From the NCBI RefSeq assembly GCF_001424985.1, contig NZ_LMDA01000025.1, positions 173,474 through 237,473 of the forward strand: 64,000 nucleotides of DNA. Reading direction: 5' to 3'. The notes under the pieces were generated by a model that saw only the letters and a program-made list of their open reading frames with translations, made no database searches and was not told the origin of the DNA. A program made the translations under genes and the position numbers. This stretch comes from Rhizobium sp. Root1212. Its GTDB lineage: Bacteria; Pseudomonadota; Alphaproteobacteria; Rhizobiales; Rhizobiaceae. The number at the start of each line of letters is the position of its first letter. Position 1 is the stretch's first letter. Shown in pieces: positions 48,016 through 57,425 of this stretch.

Positions 48016-49529
48016 TGAATTCCCTTTTCGCCGCTGCCGGCGATCGCATTGACGATATTCTGGGTGGTGATGTCGCCGCCAGTCAGTTCGGCAACATGCT
48101 CCCTGTCCCGCAGCACAAGAACGCGCGAACTGTAAGCCACCAGTTCCTGAAGTTCTGAGGAAATGACGAGAAGCGACATGCCCTCGGCACACAATTCCTC
48201 GATCAGCCGGATGATTTCGGCATGGGCGCCGACATCGATGCCGCGGGTCGGCTCGTCGAGGATGAGGAATTGCGGATTGGTTGCCAACCAGCGGGCGAGG
48301 ATCGCCTTCTGCTGGTTGCCGCCGGAGAGCAATTTGATCGGCTTTTCGCGATCCGTGGTGCGGATATCGAGTGCCTTGATGTAACGATCGGCAAGCGAGA
48401 CCTGCTCGGCGCGGGACAAGGGCCGCGCCCAGCCCTGCCGAGCCTGCAGCGCCAGCGCGATGTTTTCGCGGATCGACAGATCGCCGATGATACCGTCGAG
48501 CTTGCGGTCTTCCGGACAGAAGCCGAAGCCTTCGGCGACCGCCGACCGTGGCGAGCCGAGCGAAATCACCCGCCCCTCGACCTCGGCCGCCCCGCTATCG
48601 GCCCTGTCGGCGCCGAAGAGCAGCTCAGCGGTTTCCGTGCGGCCGGAGCCGAGAAGCCCGGCCATGCCGACCACTTCGCCCTTTCGCACCGAAAGATCGA
48701 AGGGCTTGATCTTGCCGGCCTTGCCGAAATTCCTGAACTGGAAACGGATGTCGCCAGCCTCTTTATGTTGATCGCGGCTTTCCTTTTCGGTCTCCAGCAG
48801 CTCGTGGCCGAGCATCATGGTTACCAGTTCCTTACGCTGTAACGACACCGTATCGCGCGTTGCGATGTATCGGCCGTTGCGCAGCACGGTGATGCGGTCG
48901 GAGAGATCGTAAACCTGTTCAAGGAAGTGCGTGATGAAGACGACACCGAGCCCCTTGGCCGTCAGGCCCCGGATAATGCGGAAGAGCATATCGACTTCCT
49001 GCGCATCGAGGCTGGCGGTCGGCTCGTCGAGGATCAGCACCTTGCCGGAAAGATCGACGGCGCGGGCGATCGCCACCACCTGCTGCACGGCGACGGAATA
49101 GCTGTCGAGGGCGCGGGAGACATTGACATCCATGCCGTAATCGGCCAGTAGCGCGCTTGCCCGGCGGTTCATTTCCCGGATATTGACGAGGCCGAAACGC
49201 TTGGGCTGGCGCCCGAGAAACAGGTTTTCCGCCACGCTCAGATTTCCGAGCAGGTTGACCTCCTGATAGACGGTGCCGATCCCGAGCGATTGCGCATCGA
49301 GCGTGTCGCGCGGATCGATCTCGACGCCATCGAGGGTGAGCGAGCCGCCGTCGCGACGATAGGCGCCGGTCATGCACTTGATCAGCGTCGACTTTCCCGC
49401 GCCGTTTTCGCCCAGCAGCGCATGCACCTCGCCGCGCCGCAGGGAAAAATCGACGTGATCCAGCGCGATAGCGCCGGGAAAGCGCTTGACGATGCCTGTG
49501 GCGGTGAGAATGTCTTTGTTTTCAATCAT
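48012..49529 (-). CDS. ytfR: Sugar ABC transporter ATP-binding protein, YtfR-like
   Basis: About 505 residues with two fused ATPase domains, as in ribose/galactose-type importers. Domain 1 has Walker A GENGAGKST and LDEPTASLD; domain 2 has a degenerate Walker A (GLLGSGRTETAE), signature LSGGNQQK and LDEPTRGIDVGAH. The start is uncertain (49529, 49541 or 49589; none with a good ribosome binding site); 49529 fits the family best. A 220-bp gap with repeat elements separates it from ytfQ. Confidence 0.92.
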   Translation of the reverse strand: MIENKDILTATGIVKRFPGAIALDHVDFSLRRGEVHALLGENGAGKSTLIKCMTGAYRRDGGSLTLDGVEIDPRDTLDAQSLGIGTVYQEVNLLGNLSVAENLFLGRQPKRFGLVNIREMNRRASALLADYGMDVNVSRALDSYSVAVQQVVAIARAVDLSGKVLILDEPTASLDAQEVDMLFRIIRGLTAKGLGVVFITHFLEQVYDLSDRITVLRNGRYIATRDTVSLQRKELVTMMLGHELLETEKESRDQHKEAGDIRFQFRNFGKAGKIKPFDLSVRKGEVVGMAGLLGSGRTETAELLFGADRADSGAAEVEGRVISLGSPRSAVAEGFGFCPEDRKLDGIIGDLSIRENIALALQARQGWARPLSRAEQVSLADRYIKALDIRTTDREKPIKLLSGGNQQKAILARWLATNPQFLILDEPTRGIDVGAHAEIIRLIEELCAEGMSLLVISSELQELVAYSSRVLVLRDREHVAELTGGDITTQNIVNAIAGSGEKGIQ

Positions 49530-49600
49530 TCGGGCAGCCATGAAGGGCAATTGGTTAGCAACTGCGAACCATTCAGAGGATATAGCCACCCTCCCCCTCC

Positions 49601-49689
49601 GTCATCCTTGGGTTTGCCCCGAGGATCTTCCAGCCCGCCCTCATAAGGGGAGAAGCTGAAAGATGCTCGGGACAAGCCCGAGCATGACG
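49601..49689. repeat. Pair of inverted REP-like palindromes between ytfQ and ytfR
   Basis: Two copies in opposite orientation: GTCATCCTTGGGTTTGCCCC-GAGGATC (49601-49627, shown in two pieces) and its near reverse complement at 49661-49689 (GATGCTCGGGACAAG-CCCGAGCATGAC). Each is itself an imperfect palindrome. This pattern recurs between genes in many alphaproteobacteria. Inside an operon such structures commonly protect the upstream mRNA, which would favour YtfQ over YtfR. Confidence 0.75.
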
Positions 49690-49749
49690 AAGAGAGAGCA
49701 CTGGCTTCGCCAACAGTCTGGGCGCCGCGCTGCGGCGTCCTTCCCTGAC

Positions 49750-50712
49750 TTAGTAGCCGAGGCCCTTCTTGGCTTCGTAGACCTTCTGCGGATCATCAGC
49801 CTGCGTGTAGAGCTTCGATTCCGTCTGAATCCACTTCGGCGGCTCTTTCTTGTCCTTGAGGTAGGCGTCGAGCGCGTCGAGCGCCGGGCCAGCCATGTCG
49901 GGGGTCAGTTCGACCGTCGCATTGGCTTCGCCGGCGGCCATGGCCTGGAAGATGTCCGGCACGGCGTCGATCGAGACGACGAGAATATCGGTACCCGGCT
50001 TCAGGCCGGCTTCCTTGATCGCCTGAATGGCGCCCACTGCCATGTCGTCGTTATGGGCGTAAAGCGCGCAGATATTCTTGCCGCCGTCCTCGGCCTTCAG
50101 GAAGCTTTCCATCACTTCTTTACCCTTGGTGCGGGTGAAGTCGCCGGTCTGGCTGCGGATGATCTTCAGGTTGTCATGGCCTTTCAGAGCTTCCTCGAAA
50201 CCCTTCTTGCGATCGATAGCCGGCGAAGAACCTGTCGTGCCCTGCAGCTCGACGACGTTGCACGGCTTGCCGGCGACCGTATCGACCAGCCACTTGCCGG
50301 CGACATTGCCTTCATGGACGAGGTCCGAGGTGACGGCCGTGAGGTAAAGATCCTTGGACGAATCGACGGTGCGGTCGAGCAGGATGACCGGAATTTGGGC
50401 ATCCTTGGCTTCGGTCAGCACTTCATCCCAGCCGGTGGCGACGACCGGTGCAACGAGGATCGCATCGACGCCCTGGGCGATGAAGGAGCGCAGCGCCTTG
50501 ATCTGGTTTTCCTGCTTCTGCTGGGCATCGGCGAATTTCAGGTCGATGCCGCGCTTTTCGGCCTGCTGCTTGGTCAGCGTGGTTTCGGCGGCGCGCCAGC
50601 CGGACTCAGAACCGATCTGCGAAAAGCCGATCGTCAGGTCTGCGGCAGAGGCCGAACCGAACATGCAGGCAGCAAGGATCGTGGCACTCGCCAGTGCGTT
50701 TTTCAATTTCAT
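49750..50712 (-). CDS. ytfQ: Sugar ABC transporter substrate-binding protein, YtfQ-like
   Basis: 320 residues, periplasmic. Signal peptide to about residue 23 (ACMFGSASA). The type I periplasmic fold is evident: TIGFSQIGSESGWRAAE, the close match to galactofuranose-binding YtfQ, then VDAILVAPVVATGWDEVL, VELQGTTGSSPAIDR and ALYAHNDDMAVGAIQAI. First gene of the importer. E. coli YtfQ binds galactofuranose, a sugar of fungal and bacterial envelopes; specificity here is inferred. Confidence 0.92.
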   Translation of the reverse strand: MKLKNALASATILAACMFGSASAADLTIGFSQIGSESGWRAAETTLTKQQAEKRGIDLKFADAQQKQENQIKALRSFIAQGVDAILVAPVVATGWDEVLTEAKDAQIPVILLDRTVDSSKDLYLTAVTSDLVHEGNVAGKWLVDTVAGKPCNVVELQGTTGSSPAIDRKKGFEEALKGHDNLKIIRSQTGDFTRTKGKEVMESFLKAEDGGKNICALYAHNDDMAVGAIQAIKEAGLKPGTDILVVSIDAVPDIFQAMAAGEANATVELTPDMAGPALDALDAYLKDKKEPPKWIQTESKLYTQADDPQKVYEAKKGLGY

Positions 50713-50820
50713 GATGTCCTCCCAATGAAAACTGCTCCTCAGCAGTGCGATTAAAAAATCATACTATATTATTTATGTAAACGGCTATTTGTGGCTTCCG
50801 CTTAAAATTTTCGAGGGCCG

Positions 50821-50854
50821 GAAACGCAAAAGGGGCAGCCTCACGGCCACCCCT
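50821..50854 (-). terminator. Terminator after the BMP gene (minus strand)
   Basis: Minus strand GGGGTGGCC, loop GTGA, GGCTGCCCC (one wobble), followed by TTTTGCGTTT. 26 bp after the BMP stop. Confidence 0.8.
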
Positions 50855-50879
50855 TCCATCACGCAAAAGGTTGAAAAGC

Positions 50880-51950
50880 TTATTGCGGCAGTTTGTCGTC
50901 GACGCCTTCGACATAGAAGTTCATGCCGAGCAGCGTGCCATCATCCGAGGATACGCCGGCGGCCAGCCATTCGCTGCCGTCCTGCTTCTTCAGCGGGCCG
51001 GTGAAGGGCTTCAGTTCGCCGGACTTGATCTTGGCTTCGGTTTCCTCGGCCATCTTCTTCACGTCGTCGGGCATGTTGGTATAGGGCGCCATCTTCAGGA
51101 TGCCGTCCTTCAGGCCGTCCCAGCTGGAAGCGGTTTCCCACTTGCCGTCGAGGAGGAGCTGGGTGCGCTTGATGTAGTAGGTGCCCCAGGTGTCGACGAT
51201 CGCCGTCAGCTGGGTTTCCGGGCCGGCCTTGATCATGTCGGAAGCCTGGCCGAAGGCCTTGGCGCCGCGCTCGGCGGCAACCTGCATCGGCGCCGTCGTA
51301 TCGGTGTGCTGGGTGAGGATATCAACGCCCTGGTCGATCAGCGCCTTGGCGGCATCGGCTTCCTTACCGGGGTCGAACCAGGTGTTGGCCCACACGACCT
51401 TGATCTTGAAATCCGGGTTGACCGAGCGCGCGCCGACGACGAAGGCATTGATGCCCATCACCACTTCCGGGATCGGGAAGGAGGCGATGTAACCGGCAAC
51501 GCCCGTCTTGGAGACTTTGGCTGCGATCTGGCCCTGAATGTAGCGGCCTTCATAGAAGCGGCTGTTGTAGTTGGCCAGATTTGGGCCGCTCTTGTAGCCG
51601 GTGGCGTGCTCGAACTTCACGTCCGGGAACTTTTCGGCGATCTTGACGGTCGCGTCCATGAAGCCGAACGAGGTCGAGAAGATGAGGTTGCAGCCGGAAC
51701 GGGCGAGACGCTCGAGCGCACGCTCGGCATCCGGGCCTTCCGGAACGTTTTCGAGGAACTGGGTCTCGATCTTGTCGCCAAGGGCCTTTTCCAGATCCAG
51801 ACGACCGAGGTCGTGAGCCTGGCTATAGCCGCCGTCGGTGTGGGAACCGACATACATGAAGCAGATCTTGGCCTTGTCCTGGGCGCTGGCGGCAGCGGTG
51901 AAGCCGAGCACGGCAACAGTCGATGCAAGCGCGAAAAGAAGTTTTTTCAT
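50880..51950 (-). CDS. BMP-family (PnrA/Med-like) substrate-binding protein
   Basis: 356 residues. Signal peptide (LLFALASTVAVLGFTAAASA) with a mature start near QDKAK. PF02608 features: CFMYVGSHTDGGYSQAHD, FLENVPEGPDAERAL, ATGYKSGPNLANY and TQHTDTTAPMQVA. Such proteins serve BMP-type importers that carry nucleosides or purines. Start 51950 has AGGGG 5 nt upstream. It is last in the cluster, after ATPase and two permeases, separated from them by 137 bp that contain two palindromes. Confidence 0.92.
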   Translation of the reverse strand: MKKLLFALASTVAVLGFTAAASAQDKAKICFMYVGSHTDGGYSQAHDLGRLDLEKALGDKIETQFLENVPEGPDAERALERLARSGCNLIFSTSFGFMDATVKIAEKFPDVKFEHATGYKSGPNLANYNSRFYEGRYIQGQIAAKVSKTGVAGYIASFPIPEVVMGINAFVVGARSVNPDFKIKVVWANTWFDPGKEADAAKALIDQGVDILTQHTDTTAPMQVAAERGAKAFGQASDMIKAGPETQLTAIVDTWGTYYIKRTQLLLDGKWETASSWDGLKDGILKMAPYTNMPDDVKKMAEETEAKIKSGELKPFTGPLKKQDGSEWLAAGVSSDDGTLLGMNFYVEGVDDKLPQ

Positions 51951-51990
51951 TTTTACCCCTGTGGTTTGGTTTTGAAGTTTTCTTGTTCTC

Positions 51991-52025
51991 AAGCCTGACA
52001 AGTTCATCCTGAACCTGTCAGGCTT
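51991..52025. promoter_or_regulatory. Large intercistronic stem-loop before the BMP gene
   Basis: Arms AAGCCTGACAAGTTC and GAACCTGTCAGGCTT pair over 15 positions with one mismatch and a 5-nt loop. It sits between the second permease and the BMP gene. U-rich sequence follows only on the plus strand, so on the coding strand it is more likely an mRNA-stabilising or processing element than a terminator. Confidence 0.6.
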
Positions 52026-52050
52026 TCGATTCTTTTGTTTTCGTTTGTCT

Positions 52051-52082
52051 TTCGGGAAAACCGGTTCCCACTTTTCCCTGAC
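52051..52082. repeat. RIME-like rhizobial palindrome
   Basis: Contains GGGAAAACCGGTTCCC (52054-52069) followed by ACTTTTCCCTG. The core resembles the palindromes of rhizobial intergenic mosaic elements. Only one arm of a full element is visible. Identification is from memory of the element type. Confidence 0.5.
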
Positions 52083-52087
52083 AAACG

Positions 52088-53008
52088 TTATCGATCCGGC
52101 ACGAAAGACTTGCCGAGCGACGCCGGCGTATTGATCAGCGTCGTGCGGCGATTGTGCGAGATGACGATGAGGACTGCAACCGTCGCAAGATAGGGAAGCG
52201 CCGACAGGAACTGCGACGGGATGCCGATGCCGAAGGCCTGCGCATGCAGCTGGCTGATGGAGACCGCGCCGAACAGATAACCGCCGATCACCACGCGCCA
52301 CGGCCGCCACGACGCGAACACCACCAGCGCCAGCGCGATCCAGCCGCGGCCGGCCGACATGTTTTCCGTCCATTGCGGCGTATAGACGAGCGAAAACTGC
52401 GCCCCCGCCAGCCCTGCGCAAGCGCCGCCGAAAAGGACGGCGAGATAACGCGTGCGGATGACGTTGATGCCGAGCGCATGGGCGGAGGAATGGCTATCGC
52501 CCACCGAGCGCAGCATCAGGCCGGTGCGCGTCTTGAACAGGAACCAGTTGACCGCGAAAATCAGCACGATCGAGAGGTAGAAAATCAGGTCCTGCTTGAA
52601 AAGCAGCGGCCCGAGATAGGGAATGTCCGACAGGAACGGAAAGACGATCTGCGGCAGTTTGGCGCCGGACTGGCCGGAATAGGGTTCGCCGATCATACCG
52701 GAAACGCCGAGCCCGAGGATCGTCAGCGCAAGGCCCGTCGCCACCTGGTTTGCCACCAGCGTCAGCGTCAGGAAGCCGAAGAGCAGTGAAAACAGTGCGC
52801 CGGAGACAGTGCCAGCGATGATGCCGATATAGGGAGAGCCGGTTTGCTGGGTGGCGACGAAGGCGCAGACCGCGCCGATGATCATCATGCCCTCGACACC
52901 GAGGTTGAGCACGCCGGAGCGCTCGGTGACGAGTTCGCCAAGCGCTGCGATAACCAGCGGCGTCGCGGCGGTGATGACGGTGAGGAGGATTGCTTCGACG
53001 ATACCCAT
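52088..53008 (-). CDS. BMP-type ABC transporter permease (second)
   Basis: 306 residues with about eight to ten membrane segments, BPD_transp_2 family. Begins [19 protein letters not shown] and has [19 protein letters not shown], the conserved region of nucleoside importers, and [12 protein letters not shown]. Its ATG overlaps the stop of the first permease by one base (TGATG), indicating coupled translation. Confidence 0.92.
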   Translation of the reverse strand: MGIVEAILLTVITAATPLVIAALGELVTERSGVLNLGVEGMMIIGAVCAFVATQQTGSPYIGIIAGTVSGALFSLLFGFLTLTLVANQVATGLALTILGLGVSGMIGEPYSGQSGAKLPQIVFPFLSDIPYLGPLLFKQDLIFYLSIVLIFAVNWFLFKTRTGLMLRSVGDSHSSAHALGINVIRTRYLAVLFGGACAGLAGAQFSLVYTPQWTENMSAGRGWIALALVVFASWRPWRVVIGGYLFGAVSISQLHAQAFGIGIPSQFLSALPYLATVAVLIVISHNRRTTLINTPASLGKSFVPDR

Positions 53009-54105
53009 CAGTTCGCTCCCCCATCCTTGACGGTGTCGGTCAGATCGGCCCAAACCATGCGGATCTTGTAGTGGATCAGCGTATCGCAGGAGAGCACGAA
53101 GAACAGCAGAAGGCCCTGGAACACGCGCGTCACCTTGTCGGAGACGCCCAGCGACAGCTGAGCCGCCTCGCCGCCAAGATAGGTCAGCGCGAGAACGAGG
53201 CCTGAGGCGACGATGCCGAGCGGATTGAGTCGACCGAGAAAGGCGACGATGATCGCGGTGAAGCCGTAGCCGGGCGAAATCACCGGCCGAAGCTGCTGGA
53301 TCGCGCCGCTGACTTCCGAAATGCCGGCAAGACCGGCCAATGCTCCGGAAAGCAACATCGAAAACCAGATCATCTTGCGCGACGAGAAGCCGGCAAAGCG
53401 CCCTGCCCGCTCCGACTGGCCGAGCACGGTGATCTCGAAACCCTTCAGCGTGAAGCGCATCATCAGCCAGATGAGAACGGCCGCGATGATGGCGAAGGCG
53501 AAGCCCCAATGGGCGCGGCCGGAGGCGACCATTTCCGGCAGAATGGCATCGGCGGCGAAAGTGCGGGTTTCCGGAAAATTCAGGCCGCCCGGATTGCGCC
53601 ACGGCCCGCGCACCAGCCAGTCGAGGAAAAGCTGAGCGACATAGACGAGCATCAGGCTGGTCAGGATTTCGTTGGTGTTGAGATGCGCCTTGAGGAAGGC
53701 CGGAATGCCGGCAAACAGCGCACCGCCGAGCATGCCGAGCAAGAGCATCAGTGGCAGCACCAGCGGTGATTGCCACTCATAAAACACGACCGGGAGGATC
53801 GAGCCCGCAATGGCCCCCATGATGAACTGGCCTTCGGCGCCGATATTCCAGTTGTTGGAGCGGTAGCAGACGGAAAGGCCGACCGCGATGAGGATCAGGG
53901 GTCCAGCCTTGATCGCCAGCTCGTGCAGCGACCAGACTTCGGTCAGCGGCTCGATGAAGAAGCTGTAGAGCGCATAACCGGGGTCTTTGCCGAGCAGGAA
54001 GAACATGATCGCGCCGGCGATCAGCGTCAAAGCCAGCGCGATGAACGGCGAGAAGATGGAGAACAGCACCGAGACCTTCGGGCGTTTTTCAAGCTCAATG
54101 CGCAT
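53008..54105 (-). CDS. BMP-type ABC transporter permease (first)
   Basis: 365 residues. ATG 54105, inside the 3' end of the ATPase gene (11-bp overlap); a TTG directly upstream is possible. Segments include FIALALTLIAGAIMFFLLG and the conserved NNWNIGAEGQFIMGAIAG and GYGFTAIIVAFLGRLNPLG of the nucleoside-importer permeases. It forms the membrane channel together with the second permease. Confidence 0.92.
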   Translation of the reverse strand: MRIELEKRPKVSVLFSIFSPFIALALTLIAGAIMFFLLGKDPGYALYSFFIEPLTEVWSLHELAIKAGPLILIAVGLSVCYRSNNWNIGAEGQFIMGAIAGSILPVVFYEWQSPLVLPLMLLLGMLGGALFAGIPAFLKAHLNTNEILTSLMLVYVAQLFLDWLVRGPWRNPGGLNFPETRTFAADAILPEMVASGRAHWGFAFAIIAAVLIWLMMRFTLKGFEITVLGQSERAGRFAGFSSRKMIWFSMLLSGALAGLAGISEVSGAIQQLRPVISPGYGFTAIIVAFLGRLNPLGIVASGLVLALTYLGGEAAQLSLGVSDKVTRVFQGLLLFFVLSCDTLIHYKIRMVWADLTDTVKDGGAN

Positions 54106-55666
54106 CAAGGCTCTCCGCCTGCTTGCCGACCTGCATGCCGCCCATCAGCAATCCGATTTTTTCCCGCGACAGATCCTTGGCCGGATAGGCATCGGACAGA
54201 CGCCCCTCGTTGATCACGGCAATTTCCGTCGCGACTTCAAAGATTTCGTCCAGATCCTGGCTGATCACCAGCACTGCCGAGCCTGCCTTGGCAAGATCGA
54301 CCAGCGCCTGCCGGATACGGCTTGCGGCCCCTGCATCCACGCCCCAGGTCGGCTGGTTGACGACCAGAACCGAGGGCTGGCGGTCGAGTTCGCGGCCGAC
54401 GATGAATTTCTGCAGGTTGCCGCCAGAGAGCGAGCCCGCGGGCGGGTCCTCGCCGCTCTTACGCACGTCCATGACCTCGCAGATGCGTTTGGTCGCGCGC
54501 TTCACCGCATCCTGCCGGATGATGCCGAGCCGGCCGCCGCCGAGGAAGGCTTTGCGGTCGGACACGCTGCGGGCAAGCACGAGATTATCGGAGAGCGGAA
54601 GTGCGGAGACGGCGGCATGGCCATGACGCTCTTCCGGCACGAAGCCGCTGCCCATCAGCCGGCGGGCATTGATGCCGAGCGTGCCGACCGGCTTCTGCCG
54701 CAGCTGCACCGCATTGGCGTCAGCGACCGGATATTCACCGGACAGCGCATCGAAAAGCTCGCTCTGGCCGTTGCCGGCGACGCCTGCGATCGCCAGCACT
54801 TCGCCACCATGGACCTTGAGACAGACATCCTTCAGCGAAACAGCAAAAGGCGTGCGGGCCGCGGCCGAAAGATGCCGCGCTTCAAGCAGAACATCGCCGC
54901 GGGCACTGGTGCCTTCGGCCGAAACATGAGCGACATCGCTGCCGACCATCATGCGCGCCAGCGACGACGGCGTTTCCTGTCGCGGATCGCAGGCGCCGGT
55001 GACCTTGCCATGGCGCAGCACCGTGGCGCGGTCGCAGATACGCTGCACCTCCTCGAGGCGGTGGCTGATATAGAGAACCGAACGCCCTTCGGCTTTCAGC
55101 TTGGCCAGCGTGTCGAACAGGCGGTCCGCTTCCTGCGGCGTCAGCACCGAGGTCGGTTCGTCCAGAATGATCAGCCGCGGGTTCTGCAGCAGCGCCCGCA
55201 CGATCTCGATTCGCTGGCGCTCGCCGACGGAGAGATCGGCGACATGGGCCTTCGGATCGAGCGGCAGGCCGTAACTGCGCGACAGCGTCGCCGCCTCTTC
55301 CGAAATCTTCGCCAGCGAAATGCCGGGGGCCATCGACAGCGCGATATTTTCAGCGACGGTCAAAGCCTCAAACAGGGAAAAATGCTGGAAAACCATGCCG
55401 ATGCCGAGTTTTCTTGCAGCATTGGGGCTTGAGATGCGAACCGGCTCGCCCTGCCAGAGGATGCGGCCGCTCGTCGGCGCAAGCACGCCGAACAGCATCT
55501 TCACCAGCGTCGATTTGCCGGCGCCGTTTTCTCCCAGCAAAGCGTGGATTTCACCGGGTTTGATAGCGAGATCAATATGATCGCAGGCTGCGAAGGTGCC
55601 GAAAACCTTCGTCAGCTTGTCGACGGCCAGCAACGATCCGTCGACGGCTTGTTCGTGAACCGCCAC
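54095..55666 (-). CDS. BMP-type ABC transporter ATP-binding protein
   Basis: 523 residues with two ATPase domains. Domain 1: Walker A GENGAGKST, signature LSVGERQRIEI, LDEPTSVLTPQE. Domain 2: GVAGNGQSE in place of Walker A, signature LSGGNLQKFIVGREL, and VNQPTWGVDAGA, where the usual DEP is changed to NQP as is typical of this family. GTG 55666 is the start, with GAGGGG close upstream. First gene of the importer cluster; likely substrates are nucleosides. Confidence 0.92.
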   Translation of the reverse strand: MAVHEQAVDGSLLAVDKLTKVFGTFAACDHIDLAIKPGEIHALLGENGAGKSTLVKMLFGVLAPTSGRILWQGEPVRISSPNAARKLGIGMVFQHFSLFEALTVAENIALSMAPGISLAKISEEAATLSRSYGLPLDPKAHVADLSVGERQRIEIVRALLQNPRLIILDEPTSVLTPQEADRLFDTLAKLKAEGRSVLYISHRLEEVQRICDRATVLRHGKVTGACDPRQETPSSLARMMVGSDVAHVSAEGTSARGDVLLEARHLSAAARTPFAVSLKDVCLKVHGGEVLAIAGVAGNGQSELFDALSGEYPVADANAVQLRQKPVGTLGINARRLMGSGFVPEERHGHAAVSALPLSDNLVLARSVSDRKAFLGGGRLGIIRQDAVKRATKRICEVMDVRKSGEDPPAGSLSGGNLQKFIVGRELDRQPSVLVVNQPTWGVDAGAASRIRQALVDLAKAGSAVLVISQDLDEIFEVATEIAVINEGRLSDAYPAKDLSREKIGLLMGGMQVGKQAESLDAH

Positions 55667-55713
55667 GTGCCCCTCATTTTTTTGTTCTGCCGCCCCCGTG
55701 CCTCTCCGGCTTA

Positions 55714-56688
55714 TCAGGGTATCAGCAAAGTCGTTCCACTCGTTTTTCTTGCTTCGAGATCCGCATGCGCCTTGGCTGCATCGGCCAGCGCATAAGTCTG
55801 ATTTATATTGATACGCACTTTGTTGCTGCGAACAACCTCAAAGAGAGAATTTGCACATGCCTCAAGGGCTGCCCGCGTCGAGACGTAGCTGAAGAGCGTC
55901 GGCCGGGTGGCAAACAGCGAGCCCTTCTGGGCAAGAATGCCGATGCTGAAGGCATCCACCGGGCCGGAGGAATTGCCGAAGCTCACCCAGAGACCACGCG
56001 GCTTGATGCAATCGAGCGAGGCCGGATAGGTATCCTTACCGACCGAATCATAGACCACATCGACGCCCTTGCCGCCGGTGATCTCCTTGACGCGGCTGAC
56101 GAAATCCTCGGTGCGATAGTTGATGACGTGATCGTAGCCATGGGCGAGCGCGAGGTCGATCTTGTCCTGCGAACCGGCCGTGCCGATGACGGTGGCGCCG
56201 AGCGCCTTGGCCCACTGGCCGGCAATGAGGCCGACGCCGCCGGCCGCCGCATGGAACAGCAGCGTGGTTTCCGGGCCGACCTTGAAAGTCTGGTTGAGCA
56301 GATACTGCGCGGTCATGCCCTTCAGCATCATCGCCGCCGCCGTTTCGAGAGAAATCTCGTCCGGCACCTTCACCAACTGGGAGACCTCGACATTGCGCTC
56401 GCTGCTATAGGCGCCATCGGAGGACGCATAGGCAACGCGGTCGCCGACGGAAAATCCGTTCACGCCATCGCCGACGATCGTGACAATGCCCGCGCCTTCC
56501 TTGCCGGGAATGAACGGCATTTCAGCGGATTTGTAGAGGCCGGTGCGGAAATAGACGTCGATGAAATTGACGCCGATGGCGACCTGGCGAATCTGCACTT
56601 CGCCCGGCCCCGGCGACGGCGGCGTCACGCCTTCCAGCTTAAGGACCTCGGGGCCTCCGAGGGCGCGAACGACGATAGCCTGGGCCAT
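55714..56688 (-). CDS. qor: NADPH:quinone oxidoreductase, zeta-crystallin type
   Basis: 324-residue medium-chain dehydrogenase/reductase without zinc. N-terminal GroES-like domain (GPEVLKLEGV, GVNFIDVYFRTGLY) and a Rossmann domain with FHAAAGGVGLIAGQWAK for NADPH. One-electron or two-electron reduction of quinones in the cytoplasm, by family. Stop lies 47 bp from the ABC ATPase start on the same strand, so it could be transcribed with that cluster; 11 bp after pcs. Confidence 0.92.
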   Translation of the reverse strand: MAQAIVVRALGGPEVLKLEGVTPPSPGPGEVQIRQVAIGVNFIDVYFRTGLYKSAEMPFIPGKEGAGIVTIVGDGVNGFSVGDRVAYASSDGAYSSERNVEVSQLVKVPDEISLETAAAMMLKGMTAQYLLNQTFKVGPETTLLFHAAAGGVGLIAGQWAKALGATVIGTAGSQDKIDLALAHGYDHVINYRTEDFVSRVKEITGGKGVDVVYDSVGKDTYPASLDCIKPRGLWVSFGNSSGPVDAFSIGILAQKGSLFATRPTLFSYVSTRAALEACANSLFEVVRSNKVRININQTYALADAAKAHADLEARKTSGTTLLIP

Positions 56689-56699
56689 TTCCTAACTCC

Positions 56700-57425
56700 T
56701 CAATCCTGCCCAAGGCTTGGAACAAGCTGAAGGACAAATCCGATGACATACAGATAGATGCCGGAACCGACGACGCCGGCCACCACCCAGCCGGGCGTAT
56801 CGAAATGCAAAAGCAGCGCATAGCCGCCAAGTGCCGCCCAGACGGCGAAGACCGCCAGATTGAGCGGCCGCAGGCGCTGGACGCGCACCGGATGCAGGAA
56901 ATTGATCGGCAGGAACGTCAGGACCACGGACACGAACACCACGACCGAAGCGGCGATCTCGCTGGCTTCGATGACAAACAGTGTAAAGACCACCATGTTC
57001 CAGACGACCGGAAAGCCGGAGAAGAAATATTCATCCGTCTTCATGCCCATGTCGGCATAATAGATGGCGCTGGAAACGACGATGGCCCCGGCCGCGACGA
57101 AGGACCACGGTTCGCCGATCATGCCGCTCTGGTAGAGCGCAAAGGCCGGCAGCAGCACATAGGTCACGTAGTCGATGACGTTGTCGAGCGTATCGCCGGA
57201 CCAGTTCGGCAGCACTTCCTTCACCCGCACCTTTCGGGCAATCGGCCCGTCGATGCCATCGACAGCGAGCGCGAGGCCCAGCCACCAGAACATATCGACG
57301 AAACGGTGTTCGGCGGCGGCAACGACGCCGAGAAAAGCCAGAAACGACCCGGAAGCGGTGAGGATATGAACGGAAAACGCACGGATCTCTGCGTAGGGCA
57401 CGCGCTTGTAATTGAAAAACTTCAT
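56700..57425 (-). CDS. pcs: Phosphatidylcholine synthase
   Basis: 241 residues with about seven or eight membrane segments. It condenses choline directly with CDP-diacylglycerol to make phosphatidylcholine, a route found in Rhizobiaceae, Brucella and a few others. The CDP-alcohol phosphotransferase motif is present with the spacing of this subgroup: DGIDGPIARK (56-65) and, 12 residues later, GDTLDNVIDY with Gly77, Asp81 and Asp85. Phosphatidylcholine is needed for symbiosis or virulence in relatives. Divergent from the UbiH-like gene. Confidence 0.95.
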   Translation of the reverse strand: MKFFNYKRVPYAEIRAFSVHILTASGSFLAFLGVVAAAEHRFVDMFWWLGLALAVDGIDGPIARKVRVKEVLPNWSGDTLDNVIDYVTYVLLPAFALYQSGMIGEPWSFVAAGAIVVSSAIYYADMGMKTDEYFFSGFPVVWNMVVFTLFVIEASEIAASVVVFVSVVLTFLPINFLHPVRVQRLRPLNLAVFAVWAALGGYALLLHFDTPGWVVAGVVGSGIYLYVIGFVLQLVPSLGQD

